Below are positions 16,786 to 24,926 of a DNA stretch of 64,000 bases, piece by piece. Within the stretch, counting starts at the first letter, position 1, and every line of letters starts with the position of its first letter. Location: contig CANLUH010000014.1 in the NCBI GenBank assembly GCA_947494205.1, positions 1 to 64,000 on the forward strand. Reading direction: 5' to 3'. Made by a program: the position numbers and the translations under genes. A model generated the notes under the pieces. It saw only the letters and a list, made by a program, of their open reading frames with translations, had not been told where the DNA came from and ran no database searches. Origin of the DNA: an uncultured Flavobacteriaceae bacterium. GTDB lineage: Bacteria; Bacteroidota; Bacteroidia; Flavobacteriales; Flavobacteriaceae.

Positions 16786-18069
16786 TTATAATTGTTGTAT
16801 TTTCATTGCCATTACTGGTCCTAACTCGTAAGTGGCGTCTGTTAATTCCTTTTTTAAGCGTGCTACTGCTTCTGTTTTGTTATTGGCCTTGTAGATTTCA
16901 GCAATATGATATAATACTTCTGGTTCGAAGGTTTTACCATCTACATGTTGTTCTATTATAGTTAAAGCGATTTCAGAATTCCCATTATTATAATGTGCCC
17001 AAGCTAAGAGGTCGTAAGATTGTGCTGTTGGCCTATTATTAACTTCTTGCTCTGCTATAGTTATTGCTTTGGTTTGTTCTGAATGTGTTTCGGCAAATAA
17101 TTTGGCATTGTAAGTATTATACATCACACCATAATTTTGGTTTTGTACTGCTACGTTGTATTGTTTTAGATAATTATTTTTTGCATTATTATCGTTTAAG
17201 TATTCCGATAGTTCTGCTTTTAATAAGTAGTAATCTGGTGCGTTGTATGTTTCGGTTATGCTATTTAAAATACGTAGGGCTTCTTTTGGGTTTCGCTCGT
17301 AAGAATACACAATCCAAGCAATTCCTTTTTTAGCATACGCATTGTTTGGGTTTATCGCTAAAGATTTAAGGTAATAATCGTACGATTTTTCTATTTGCCC
17401 ATCATGACCGTAAAAGTCTGCTATATTGGTATAACTCCATTGTATTAGAGCCTTATTTTTAGAGGATTCTGCTTTTGCCAAGGCTTTTTCCATGTATTTA
17501 ATCGCTGCGGTAAGGTTACCGTTGTGATCGTTCCATTTTGCTGTTCGTATTAAGAAATCGAAACTACTATAATCGGTCACTGCTTCTAAATACTGTTTAG
17601 CTTGCGTATTGTTTCCTAACTCTAAATGCACATCGAATAGCATTTTTTGCGTACTTTTTAAATCTTCTGCTAGTATTTCTGCTTGCTCTAAAAGAGACAA
17701 AGCATCTTTAAAACGGTGTTGCGAAATATAATTTCTTGCTAAGCTTCTTAAATGACTAGACGTTTTATAATTTGTTTTCTTGTTTAATGCGACTAATCGT
17801 GCTTCTGCTTCAATTAAGTGTTCTATTCTTCCTGTGGCATCAAACAATTGCAATTCTGCGGCCGCTAATTTAGATAAATATGGGTATTGGTTGGGTTCCT
17901 TTTTTAATTTCTTTAACCAAAATTGTTGCTCTTTTTTTGCTTTTTTATAATCCTGTCGTTCTGTTGTAAGAAATCCTGCATAATCTGAATGATTTGTAAC
18001 CGTTGTATCTGTTTTAGTAGAACAACTAAACAGTAATACTATGACTAGAAGTGAATATATTGTTTTCAT
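16786..18069 (-). CDS. TPR-repeat lipoprotein
   Basis: A 427-residue lipoprotein (MKTIYSLLVIVLLFSC with lipobox Cys16). Tandem tetratricopeptide repeats run from about residue 60 to the end, for example the segments around YMEKALAKAESSKNKALIQW and YYLKSLAINPNNAYAKKGIAW. TPR arrays act as protein-protein scaffolds, so it may assemble the neighbouring exported DUF4331 proteins or the receptor. It is separated from the TonB-receptor gene by 3 bp, indicating an operon. No enzymatic motif is visible. Confidence 0.8.
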   Translation of the reverse strand: MKTIYSLLVIVLLFSCSTKTDTTVTNHSDYAGFLTTERQDYKKAKKEQQFWLKKLKKEPNQYPYLSKLAAAELQLFDATGRIEHLIEAEARLVALNKKTNYKTSSHLRSLARNYISQHRFKDALSLLEQAEILAEDLKSTQKMLFDVHLELGNNTQAKQYLEAVTDYSSFDFLIRTAKWNDHNGNLTAAIKYMEKALAKAESSKNKALIQWSYTNIADFYGHDGQIEKSYDYYLKSLAINPNNAYAKKGIAWIVYSYERNPKEALRILNSITETYNAPDYYLLKAELSEYLNDNNAKNNYLKQYNVAVQNQNYGVMYNTYNAKLFAETHSEQTKAITIAEQEVNNRPTAQSYDLLAWAHYNNGNSEIALTIIEQHVDGKTFEPEVLYHIAEIYKANNKTEAVARLKKELTDATYELGPVMAMKIQQL

Positions 18070-18109
18070 GGTTTGTTGTTTGTTTTAGTTTTGTTTCTTT
18101 TTGAAAAAA

Positions 18110-18140
18110 GCTAGAGCGCGATTTGGGTAAACGCTCTAGC
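18110..18140 (-). terminator. Intra-operon hairpin with T-tract
   Basis: GCTAGAGCG and CGCTCTAGC form a perfect 9-bp stem (18110-18118 with 18132-18140), followed on the minus strand by six T. It lies between the DUF4331-like lipoprotein gene and the TPR gene, so it may attenuate expression of the last two genes of the operon. Confidence 0.7.
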
Positions 18141-18149
18141 GATTCTAGT

Positions 18150-18716
18150 CTACCAAGGCGATGCTAAGTAAGGAAATGAATTTAAAAACGGTTTATCGTT
18201 CGCACTCACGTTATCATCGGATAATCCTGGATTTTCAGACATGGTTAATCCTGTTTCTCCACCAAAAATTAATATCAGTTCTACAGTAATTACATCGTCT
18301 GCTAGGGCACGACCTGTTAAGACATTAGTACCATCAAAAAATGTTGTAGTACCGTCTAAGGATAGGTTTAGTACATCTGTAGCTAATAATCCTGTAAAAG
18401 TTGCTGCGTCTTGCCCTAAAGCGTTTTGATCTCCAGGATTAGCAAATGCTGGACTTAGTGCTGTTAAGTTTGTTTGAAACATACCTTGAAATGCTGCATT
18501 CTGTGCAGAAGGTACTGTGGTATTAAATGTGTTTTTTGAACTAGATGATACAAACACCGTGTTAACCGCAGGTCTTCCCATTTGATCATTTTGTGTGTAG
18601 GTTCCTGAAAAATCGGGTCCGCTTGGGGGTGTTACTGCTGTATCGTCATCGTTAGAGCAGTTAAAAGACATTACTGATGCTAAAATGGTAAGCATTACTA
18701 TTTTTATAGTTTTCAT
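18150..18716 (-). CDS. DUF4331-like lipoprotein
   Basis: A 188-residue lipoprotein (MKTIKIVMLTILASVMSFNC, Cys20) with an acidic linker SNDDDTAV. The mature part has stretches such as FAGxx-like segments replaced by TALSPAFANPGDQNALGQDAATFTG, LSLDGTTTFFDGTNVLTGRALADDVI and the C-terminal NDKPFLNSFPYLASPW, which I associate with the C-terminal part of DUF4331 proteins. The function of the family is unknown. It follows the DUF4331 gene by 26 bp and appears to be a second exported component of the same system. It is probably bound to the outer membrane. Confidence 0.7.
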   Translation of the reverse strand: MKTIKIVMLTILASVMSFNCSNDDDTAVTPPSGPDFSGTYTQNDQMGRPAVNTVFVSSSSKNTFNTTVPSAQNAAFQGMFQTNLTALSPAFANPGDQNALGQDAATFTGLLATDVLNLSLDGTTTFFDGTNVLTGRALADDVITVELILIFGGETGLTMSENPGLSDDNVSANDKPFLNSFPYLASPW

Positions 18717-18742
18717 AATTTTATATTTAATGTTGATTGTTA

Positions 18743-19390
18743 TTATTTAGACTTAGATTCTACCCAAGTATTTACAGTTCCGCTTCCTCCTACTAATGCT
18801 TTTGGTACTTCTATTACAATAGACATTACGTTAGTTCCTGCAAATGTATCTGTTCCTGGAGAGTTGAAACTTGTAGCGGTTCCGCCAATGATTTCTCCGT
18901 AACGTGCAAAATCCATAAAAAATGGATCATCTCTTGGTCCTGCAAAAGCTTTAATACCTCCATTGGTTGTGATTTCTGGACTAGAACCATAAGCTGTAAT
19001 GTCTACAACTGTTTGCGTTGCCGCTGTTTGGATGGTACTATTTAACCCTGTTTGCGATGGTGCTACTGGACCAAAAAAGTACATTTTTCCGTCTCTTGGT
19101 ACAGCTTGTATTACTAAGTCTTCTACGTTGTCGCCTGTGGTATCAATGTTAAACTCTACAAGTACGTTTTCATCGAACATGGCACTTCCGGTTGCCGTTG
19201 GACTTAATAATCCTTGCACGTTGGCAACAAATACTACGTTGTCTGTGTCTTGTGCTTGAAAGGCGTAGAAGTCTGTAATATCACTACTTCCTCCTGAAAC
19301 TGCTGGTGCATCAATGTGATCTGCTGCTACCATAAAGAAACCTGCAATACCTAGTACGGCTGTTCCTAATAAAATTTTAATTTTTTTCAT
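18743..19390 (-). CDS. DUF4331 family exported protein
   Basis: A 215-residue protein from the ATG at 19390 (MKKIKILLGTAVLGIAGFFMVAADHIDAP). It has a signal sequence and the family hallmark ADHIDAPAVSGGSSDITDFYAFQ near the mature N-terminus, then VVFVANVQGLLSP and, near the end, DTFAGTNVMSIVIEVPKALV. An upstream ATG at 19444 would add a polar stretch before the signal peptide and is rejected. It is the first gene of a four-gene minus-strand operon ending in a TonB-dependent receptor. Export through a TonB-linked surface complex is inference. Confidence 0.85.
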   Translation of the reverse strand: MKKIKILLGTAVLGIAGFFMVAADHIDAPAVSGGSSDITDFYAFQAQDTDNVVFVANVQGLLSPTATGSAMFDENVLVEFNIDTTGDNVEDLVIQAVPRDGKMYFFGPVAPSQTGLNSTIQTAATQTVVDITAYGSSPEITTNGGIKAFAGPRDDPFFMDFARYGEIIGGTATSFNSPGTDTFAGTNVMSIVIEVPKALVGGSGTVNTWVESKSK

Positions 19391-19494
19391 AATTACTGAG
19401 ATTTTTGTTGTTATTAATTTTTGGTTCTCAGCATACCTACGCAATTACTTAGTAAGCGGTTTTGTTAAAATTATGTTAACATAAAATTAGCTTA

Positions 19495-19654
19495 TACCAT
19501 ATCTCACTTGAAATAACCGCAATAAAACACCCTTTTTCCCTTTCTACTTCAACATAAAAAGAAACCGTAACTTAGGCTATGCTTAATTTTTCTGTTTTGT
19601 ATAAAGAAAAAAATCATCATTTTCTTTTACAGTAATTTCAAATGAGATATGGTA
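19495..19654. mobile_element. MITE-like element with terminal inverted repeats
   Basis: The 160-bp segment is bounded by inverted arms TACCATATCTCACTTGAAAT (19495-19514) and ATTTCAAATGAGATATGGTA (19635-19654), which differ at one position. Weaker complementarity continues for about 12 bp inside. It is flanked by TTA on both sides (19492-19494, 19655-19657), compatible with a 3-bp (or TA) target duplication. There is no coding capacity. Its right arm covers the first possible ATG (19649) of the next gene. Confidence 0.5.
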
Positions 19655-19702
19655 TTATGTTATTGTAAAAAAGTTAACTTTGTTTTTCTAAAAAACGAAA
19701 CC

Positions 19703-20869
19703 GTGAATGCATCTGCCAATGGCTGGATAAAAAAGCTTCTTAAAACGCTTGATTCTCTTACACTCTCTACTACAGTTTTAGAACTGTATAGTGGACTGCG
19801 TTATTCTGGATATATTTATGGTAGTAATACGTGTATTGTTAATGATTATATAGAGAAATCGGACTTTACTCCTGAAGAGATTTGTAAAATAAATCATGTT
19901 ATTACTTTATACATTTGCCATAAAGAAACTCATGCTTCGGAAAATTTTGTAGACAATGTTATTACATTTTACACAAAAATAAATGCTTATAAATCTTCTT
20001 TTTTATCGGATATTTTAGGACAAAAAAAAGATGATTCTTTACTTGAAAAAATAATACATAAACGTATTCAAATAGATAATAATTTAATTGACAAAAGCTT
20101 TAATTACTTTATTACTAATGCACTTTTGTTTATAGATATTCTAACATTTAAAACCTTTTTAAGTACGGGTTCTATTTCTGAAGAGGATATTCAGCAAAAA
20201 GAAGCTGTAATAGAAACTATTGTTTTAAATACTTTAAATTCTAAGATTGAAAAAACGAAATACGACACGAGTTTAATTAGTTTTTTCGAGCAGTCGCTTC
20301 GTTATCAAAATCAAGACAAACTTAATTATACTGATGCTATTTCACTTTTAAATACAGATTTAGACACGCATTATATTATAGATTTAGCTTGTATGTCTAC
20401 TTGGAGTGATAAAATGGTAGATCATAATGAGCGTTATTTTCTATTACAATTAGGTCAGGATTTAAATCTTTCTGAACAACATATAGAGGTTTCTATTGAA
20501 GCAATAGATACTTTTTTTAAAGAACATGAAAAAGATATTGTACTCTTAGGCTCTAAAAACATTGTAAAAACCTTTTACGATAATTCTAGTAAAATGGTTA
20601 GTAAACTTATTTCTAGAAATAGTAAACGTTTATTAAAGGAGTTACAACAGAGTAAAGAGTTAATGTATTTAATTACACAATCTACTGTTAGAGATCTAAC
20701 GCAAGAGGAACAGAAACAGGTACAAGAACAACTATTAGATATTTTTAAATCGATACCAAGTTTGGCTATTTTTATATTACCGGGTGGTGCTTTATTATTA
20801 CCATTGGTTATTAAATTTATTCCTAAATTATTGCCATCTGGTTTCGATGATAATAGAATTGAAGATTAA
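19703..20869 (+). CDS. LETM1-like protein of flavobacterial biofilm-associated type
   Basis: A protein of about 388 residues, mainly alpha-helical with an acidic character and no signal peptide. The C-terminal segment (TQEEQKQVQEQLLDIFKSIPSLAIFILPGGALLLPLVIKFIPKLLP) matches the LETM1-like signature, a short amphipathic/hydrophobic region known from mitochondrial LETM1. Flavobacterial homologues are annotated as LETM1-related biofilm-associated proteins. The function is unproven. I prefer a GTG start at 19703, giving (M)NASANGWIKKLL as in remembered homologues. The ATG at 19649 lies inside the arm of an inverted-repeat element and adds 18 unlike residues. Confidence 0.75.
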   Translation: MNASANGWIKKLLKTLDSLTLSTTVLELYSGLRYSGYIYGSNTCIVNDYIEKSDFTPEEICKINHVITLYICHKETHASENFVDNVITFYTKINAYKSSFLSDILGQKKDDSLLEKIIHKRIQIDNNLIDKSFNYFITNALLFIDILTFKTFLSTGSISEEDIQQKEAVIETIVLNTLNSKIEKTKYDTSLISFFEQSLRYQNQDKLNYTDAISLLNTDLDTHYIIDLACMSTWSDKMVDHNERYFLLQLGQDLNLSEQHIEVSIEAIDTFFKEHEKDIVLLGSKNIVKTFYDNSSKMVSKLISRNSKRLLKELQQSKELMYLITQSTVRDLTQEEQKQVQEQLLDIFKSIPSLAIFILPGGALLLPLVIKFIPKLLPSGFDDNRIED

Positions 20870-21274
20870 TATTTAATATAATATTAATAGTCTTTTTCTT
20901 TTAGCAAAGTATGTACTTACGTACAGATTTCTCTTTATTTTTAAATTCGCTAAATCTCTCAAAATCTCTTTTACTCACCGAAAAGCGCTTTTTACTCTTC
21001 CAAAAGGAGACTTTACTCAATATTAATTTTAAAATTTAATAATAGATTATACTTTAACAAAGCCATTACCCACTAAACAGTTGGCGTTCATTTTAAAAAA
21101 ATGAGGTTGTTTGATAATAGTTTTCATCATTTTTCAAATTGCTCATCACAATTTGAGTTCATTGGAAGTTCTACCTTGATACTTTCGATTTTAAGTTTAA
21201 GTCATTTCTGAAATATTGCACAGAAAGAAAATCTATTTTTCAGATAACCTCATCTTTTTTAAGTACCAGTTATC
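20870..21274. other. Structured intergenic region without a gene
   Basis: 405 bp between convergent genes. An AAAAAAATGAGGTT arm (21095-21108) can pair with AACCTCATCTTTTTT (21246-21260), and a smaller CAAATTG/CAATTTG hairpin lies near 21138-21156. Only ORFs shorter than 30 codons are present. It may hold terminators for both flanking genes or a decayed element. No RNA family was recognised. Confidence 0.35.
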
Positions 21275-22030
21275 TTACTCTAACCACAATTTAAAGTCTT
21301 TAACGCGTTCTCTTGCAACAATAACATCTTGCTCGTTATAAGTATTTAGTTTTATCTGTAATCGCGAATTTGTGTAACTCACCATGTCTTTAATAGCATG
21401 AATGTTTACAAAAAACTTTCGGTTAATTCTAAAAAAGGTTTGTGGTTCTAACTCTTCTTCTAACTGTTCTAAGGTTGTGTCTAGTAAATAGTTTCTACCT
21501 TCGCTTGTATAAAGATAAGTGCCTTTGTTTTCACTATAAAAACATTCAATATCATCTATATTAACTAATTTTAAGTGTTGTCCTACTTTTACCGAGAAAC
21601 GTTTTTTATACTCTCGCTCTATAGGGTTTACTAATAGTTTTTTAATGTCGTTAAAGTCTAATGTTACACTCTGTCTTTGTGGCAATCGTGTTTTAAACTT
21701 AGACACTGCGGTTTCTAAATCGTCGCTATCTATTGGTTTTAATAAATAATCTATACTATTTAGTTTAAATGCTTGTAATGCATACTCGTCGTAAGCTGTT
21801 GTAAAAATAATAGCCGATTGTACTTCTACAGCATCGAAAATTTCGAAAGACAACCCATCACTTAGTTGTATATCTAAGAAAATTAAATCGGGATGTTCGT
21901 TTGTATTGAACCAATCTATAGATTCTTCAACAGAATGCAACAGTGTTTCTGCTTCTAAATCTAAAGCTTGTAACATTCTCTGTAATCGTCTTGCTGATGG
22001 TTTTTCGTCTTCTATTATTATGACTCTCAT
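21275..22030 (-). CDS. LytTR-type response regulator
   Basis: A 251-residue two-component response regulator. The receiver domain (1-120) has acidic residues in IIIEDEKPSARR, the phospho-acceptor Asp in DLIFLDIQLSDG (about 53), a Thr in IIFTTAYDEYALQAF and Lys in YLLKPID. The LytTR DNA-binding domain (about 148-250) includes ECFYSENKGTYLYTSEGRNYLLDTTLEQLEEEL and FFRINRKFFVNIHAI. It is transcribed downstream of a LytS-like histidine kinase, with a 2TM gene and a possible 33-codon ORF between. Such pairs in Bacteroidota often regulate envelope or surface functions. The target genes are unknown. Confidence 0.92.
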   Translation of the reverse strand: MRVIIIEDEKPSARRLQRMLQALDLEAETLLHSVEESIDWFNTNEHPDLIFLDIQLSDGLSFEIFDAVEVQSAIIFTTAYDEYALQAFKLNSIDYLLKPIDSDDLETAVSKFKTRLPQRQSVTLDFNDIKKLLVNPIEREYKKRFSVKVGQHLKLVNIDDIECFYSENKGTYLYTSEGRNYLLDTTLEQLEEELEPQTFFRINRKFFVNIHAIKDMVSYTNSRLQIKLNTYNEQDVIVARERVKDFKLWLE

Positions 22031-22070
22031 TATTTTTTAGTTGGTTATTATACACTTAACTTGTTTACCC

Positions 22071-22172
22071 TTATAAAATGGATATTCCAATTCCCAAAAG
22101 TAATATGCTTAGTACTAAAAGTACTTTTAATGTTTTATTTTTTCTTCTTTTATGTAAAATTACTCCTAACAT
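22071..22172 (-). CDS. Possible 33-aa membrane peptide
   Basis: An ATG at 22172 opens a 33-residue frame: MLGVILHKRRKNKTLK followed by a helix VLLVLSILLLGIGISIL. The positive-inside N-terminus and single hydrophobic segment are typical of tiny membrane proteins. It lies between the 2TM gene and the response regulator gene on the same strand, with 40 bp to the regulator start. AT-rich DNA can give such frames by chance, so this is tentative. Confidence 0.4.
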   Translation of the reverse strand: MLGVILHKRRKNKTLKVLLVLSILLLGIGISIL

Positions 22173-22262
22173 TTTATTTCGTTTTTAGATTCACGTTTTC
22201 AAGAACATGACAATTTCAAAGGAAACCTCAACATAAAGCGTCGAGGAATTATTTTCTGCTAA

Positions 22263-22604
22263 TTACTCCCACCTATTGCGTTCTTTTTCCATATACTCTT
22301 CAATTTTTCGCTTTTCCCATGCTTTCCCAAACATATATTGTTTTCCAAAAACACCAAGGCCATGAAATAGCAAACCTATACCCCAAAATATAATTGTAGA
22401 AAATGTACCAAAGGTCCAAAACTGTTCTGCTGTAGTGTGTCTAGCAATCATGATAAGTATAAAGATATTTACTACGATATATGATGCTAAATGCCAGTAA
22501 AACCCTGTAATTTTCTCTACTTTCTTTTTGGCTCTTAAGTAAGCTTCTTCTCTGTCGTAATTTGTTCTTTCACTACTATATTTTTCAATACCATATTCTT
22601 TCAT
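22263..22604 (-). CDS. 2TM domain protein
   Basis: A 113-residue protein from ATG 22604 (MKEYGIEKYSSERTNYDRE). A charged N-terminal helix (AYLRAKKKVEKITGFYWHL) precedes two membrane helices (about 45-65 and 72-92) and a basic/acidic tail (GKAWEKRKIEEYMEKERNRWE), the layout of the 2TM domain family. The tail and first helix closely resemble the C-terminus of the adjacent histidine kinase, so the two are paralogous. The upstream ATG at 22658 would overlap the kinase gene and is rejected. It may modulate the kinase in the membrane. Confidence 0.8.
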   Translation of the reverse strand: MKEYGIEKYSSERTNYDREEAYLRAKKKVEKITGFYWHLASYIVVNIFILIMIARHTTAEQFWTFGTFSTIIFWGIGLLFHGLGVFGKQYMFGKAWEKRKIEEYMEKERNRWE

Positions 22605-22614
22605 AATACTCAAA

Positions 22615-23961
22615 TTAATTCCAACGGTTATTTTTTTCTTCTTCCATAAATTTTTCAATTTTACGTCGCTCCCAATCGCGTCCTAAAATACCATCGTTTA
22701 CAAATACTTTATAGGCATGAAAAGCAATACCTATACCCCAACCTATTGCAGAAAACCAAAACCATTGAAACTCCCAATAGGTTCTGTAATTAATAAATAT
22801 TAGAAAAGGGATAACAAAGCAATAGGATATAATATTATAATAAAATCCTTTTAGCTCTTCTACATGTTTACGAGCGCGAACATAACTATCGTCAAACTCT
22901 TTTTCTGTTTTTTGTTTCATCACTGTTATTTGTTTGGTAAGCATAGGAATCGCGACTTTAAAAGTATCTTTAGCTTCTGCTATACTTACTTGTTTGTTTG
23001 TTAATAATTGGTAGCGTTGTTTTATATTGTTAAGTCCTACGCCGCTACTCTTCTTTAAGACTTGTTTTGCTTGTAAATTATTTTCTACTATTAGCATTCC
23101 TCCATCTTCATAGATTTTAATATGAAGTGGTTTGCTTGATGTTACTATATTATGTTTTACAGCATTTTCTAATAATAATTGTAAGGACAAAGGCACTACT
23201 TTACTTTCTGGGTTTACAGATTGCTCCGGAATATCAAAAACAATACTATCTTCAAATCGCATTTTTAATAAAGACATGTATGTTTTTGCGAACTTTAATT
23301 CTTCGTCTACCGTTACTAAATCCTTATTTTTTTGTTCTAATACGTAGCGATACACTTTAGATAAACTCGTCGTAAATTTTTGTGCATTTTCTGGATGCTC
23401 TTCTATTAAACTAGTTAATACATTAAGACTATTAAATAGAAAATGCGGGTCTAATTGATTTTTTAAAGCATCGAACTTAGCACTTGCTGTGCCTGCTATA
23501 ACTTTCTGTTCTTTTACCTTATTTTCTTGTTTTGATTTATAATAGTAAAAGATGTAAAACGCTGTTGTTACTGTTATAGATATGGTTAAAGAGAACCAGT
23601 AATTAACAACTTTCTCATTGGTTAAAAATTCCATTGTTGTTTGATTGTATATAATCACTTTAATAAAAAAGCGTATTATAAAAATTGAAACAACAGAGAC
23701 TATTATAGAAAATAGAGCGGCTAGCAGTAAGTTTTTTATTTTAAAGAGTCTGCTTTTATAACGCCCTAACAAATAAGTTACCACGTAAGCATTAGCCATA
23801 TATAACACTACTGCATACATTTGGTTGTACACAAAATCTAAATAAAAATATTCATTTAGTTTTATGTCCACTCCATTTAAGTACATTATTATACCTCTAA
23901 TTAAGAATACAATAACACCAATGGTAAATGCTTTTCCTAGATCTTTAAAAAATTGTAACAT
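22615..23961 (-). CDS. LytS-type sensor histidine kinase fused to a 2TM domain
   Basis: A 448-residue membrane kinase. About four membrane helices (residues 10-140) are followed by a His-kinase core: QLDPHFLFNSLNVLTSLIEEH with the phospho-accepting His near 173, then an ATPase domain with LLENAVKHN and GVGLNNIKQRYQLL. After the kinase, residues about 360-448 add a 2TM domain (VRARKHVEELKGFYYNIISY to RDWERRKIEKFMEEEKNNRWN), paralogous to the separate 2TM protein next door. The start abuts the stop of the upstream TPR gene. The kinase should phosphorylate the LytTR regulator of this operon. The signal is unknown. Confidence 0.9.
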   Translation of the reverse strand: MLQFFKDLGKAFTIGVIVFLIRGIIMYLNGVDIKLNEYFYLDFVYNQMYAVVLYMANAYVVTYLLGRYKSRLFKIKNLLLAALFSIIVSVVSIFIIRFFIKVIIYNQTTMEFLTNEKVVNYWFSLTISITVTTAFYIFYYYKSKQENKVKEQKVIAGTASAKFDALKNQLDPHFLFNSLNVLTSLIEEHPENAQKFTTSLSKVYRYVLEQKNKDLVTVDEELKFAKTYMSLLKMRFEDSIVFDIPEQSVNPESKVVPLSLQLLLENAVKHNIVTSSKPLHIKIYEDGGMLIVENNLQAKQVLKKSSGVGLNNIKQRYQLLTNKQVSIAEAKDTFKVAIPMLTKQITVMKQKTEKEFDDSYVRARKHVEELKGFYYNIISYCFVIPFLIFINYRTYWEFQWFWFSAIGWGIGIAFHAYKVFVNDGILGRDWERRKIEKFMEEEKNNRWN

Positions 23962-24591
23962 TTAGTTTTCTTTACATGTTTTTAAAACGGCTTCTGCGCG
24001 TTCTTTCCCCCAATTTGGGTGAAACTTAGTTTCTGGTTTAAAGTTAGCAAAAAGTTCTACAGCTTTTTCTATGTCTTTACAAAATGGCGCAGTGTCTTGC
24101 CCAAAATACTTAGCCGAACCAATATCCCACTCTGCTTTATTTAATAGTACTCTAGGATTTGTAGGGTCTATTATTTTGGCTTGATTATAAAGCTTCACTA
24201 TTTTTCCCGAAAGCGTCATACCATAAGTGGCTCCATCACTGGCTACATAAACAGTGTGTAAAAGTGCTTGCAATATCATTATCTCAGGATTATCTTTAGA
24301 GATTGCTGTGGCATCGTCTATAAAACCTTGTGCTCGTTTTAACTGTTTTTCTAGTTTTTCTTTTTCATTTAAAATCGAAAAACCATCTAGAATAAGTGCT
24401 TGTGCTGCATAATATGGTGGTAGCCAATTATCGGTTTCTGCACTTGCAATACGTTCAAATAAATTTACAGCGTCTTCTGTTTTTTGTTGACTCCAAAGAC
24501 CTAGTGCTTTATCCATCCCTTTTTCATAATTAGTTTGTGCTGGTAAATGGGATGCGATTAGAAACACAATAAAAAATGCTATTTTATACAT
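23962..24591 (-). CDS. Periplasmic TPR-like protein, first gene of the sensor operon
   Basis: A 209-residue protein with a signal peptide (MYKIAFFIVFLIASHLPAQ). Helical repeats include YEKGMDKALGLWSQQKTEDAVNLFERIA and a later pair ending in NPRVLLNKAEWDIG, consistent with TPR-like folds, plus Cys residues near the C-terminus. It is immediately upstream of the kinase gene with no gap. I infer an accessory or signal-input role in the envelope for the LytS/LytTR system, but this is not shown. Confidence 0.75.
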   Translation of the reverse strand: MYKIAFFIVFLIASHLPAQTNYEKGMDKALGLWSQQKTEDAVNLFERIASAETDNWLPPYYAAQALILDGFSILNEKEKLEKQLKRAQGFIDDATAISKDNPEIMILQALLHTVYVASDGATYGMTLSGKIVKLYNQAKIIDPTNPRVLLNKAEWDIGSAKYFGQDTAPFCKDIEKAVELFANFKPETKFHPNWGKERAEAVLKTCKEN

Positions 24592-24926
24592 AATACTTTT
24601 GTTTTAGTTATAGAAGTGATTTAAACTTCATACTGCAAATATCTATAGTAGATACAGTATTTTAAAAAGTGTATTGCCGAATTGTCATTTTTTATAGCTG
24701 AACTGTAACACTATAGTATTATCCTCTATTTTAGGAATATCTTATGTACATTTAAAGTGTTCTATTTTTTTCTAAACTGAAAGAAATTGTAATAAAAACA
24801 CGTATTTATACTTACTTTTTTTTAGAACAATACTTTTACCTTGTGAGCTGCTATTAATTAGCTAAAGTAAACTAGAGGTTTTATCAATTTATTATACTAA
24901 ATACTCACTTAAAACAATTTTATTAT
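24592..24926. other. Divergent promoter region, no gene seen
   Basis: 335 bp of very AT-rich DNA between the divergently transcribed sensor operon and the amine oxidase gene. It must hold both promoters. I could not assign convincing -33/-7 boxes, and no repeat or ORF of note is present. Confidence 0.4.
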
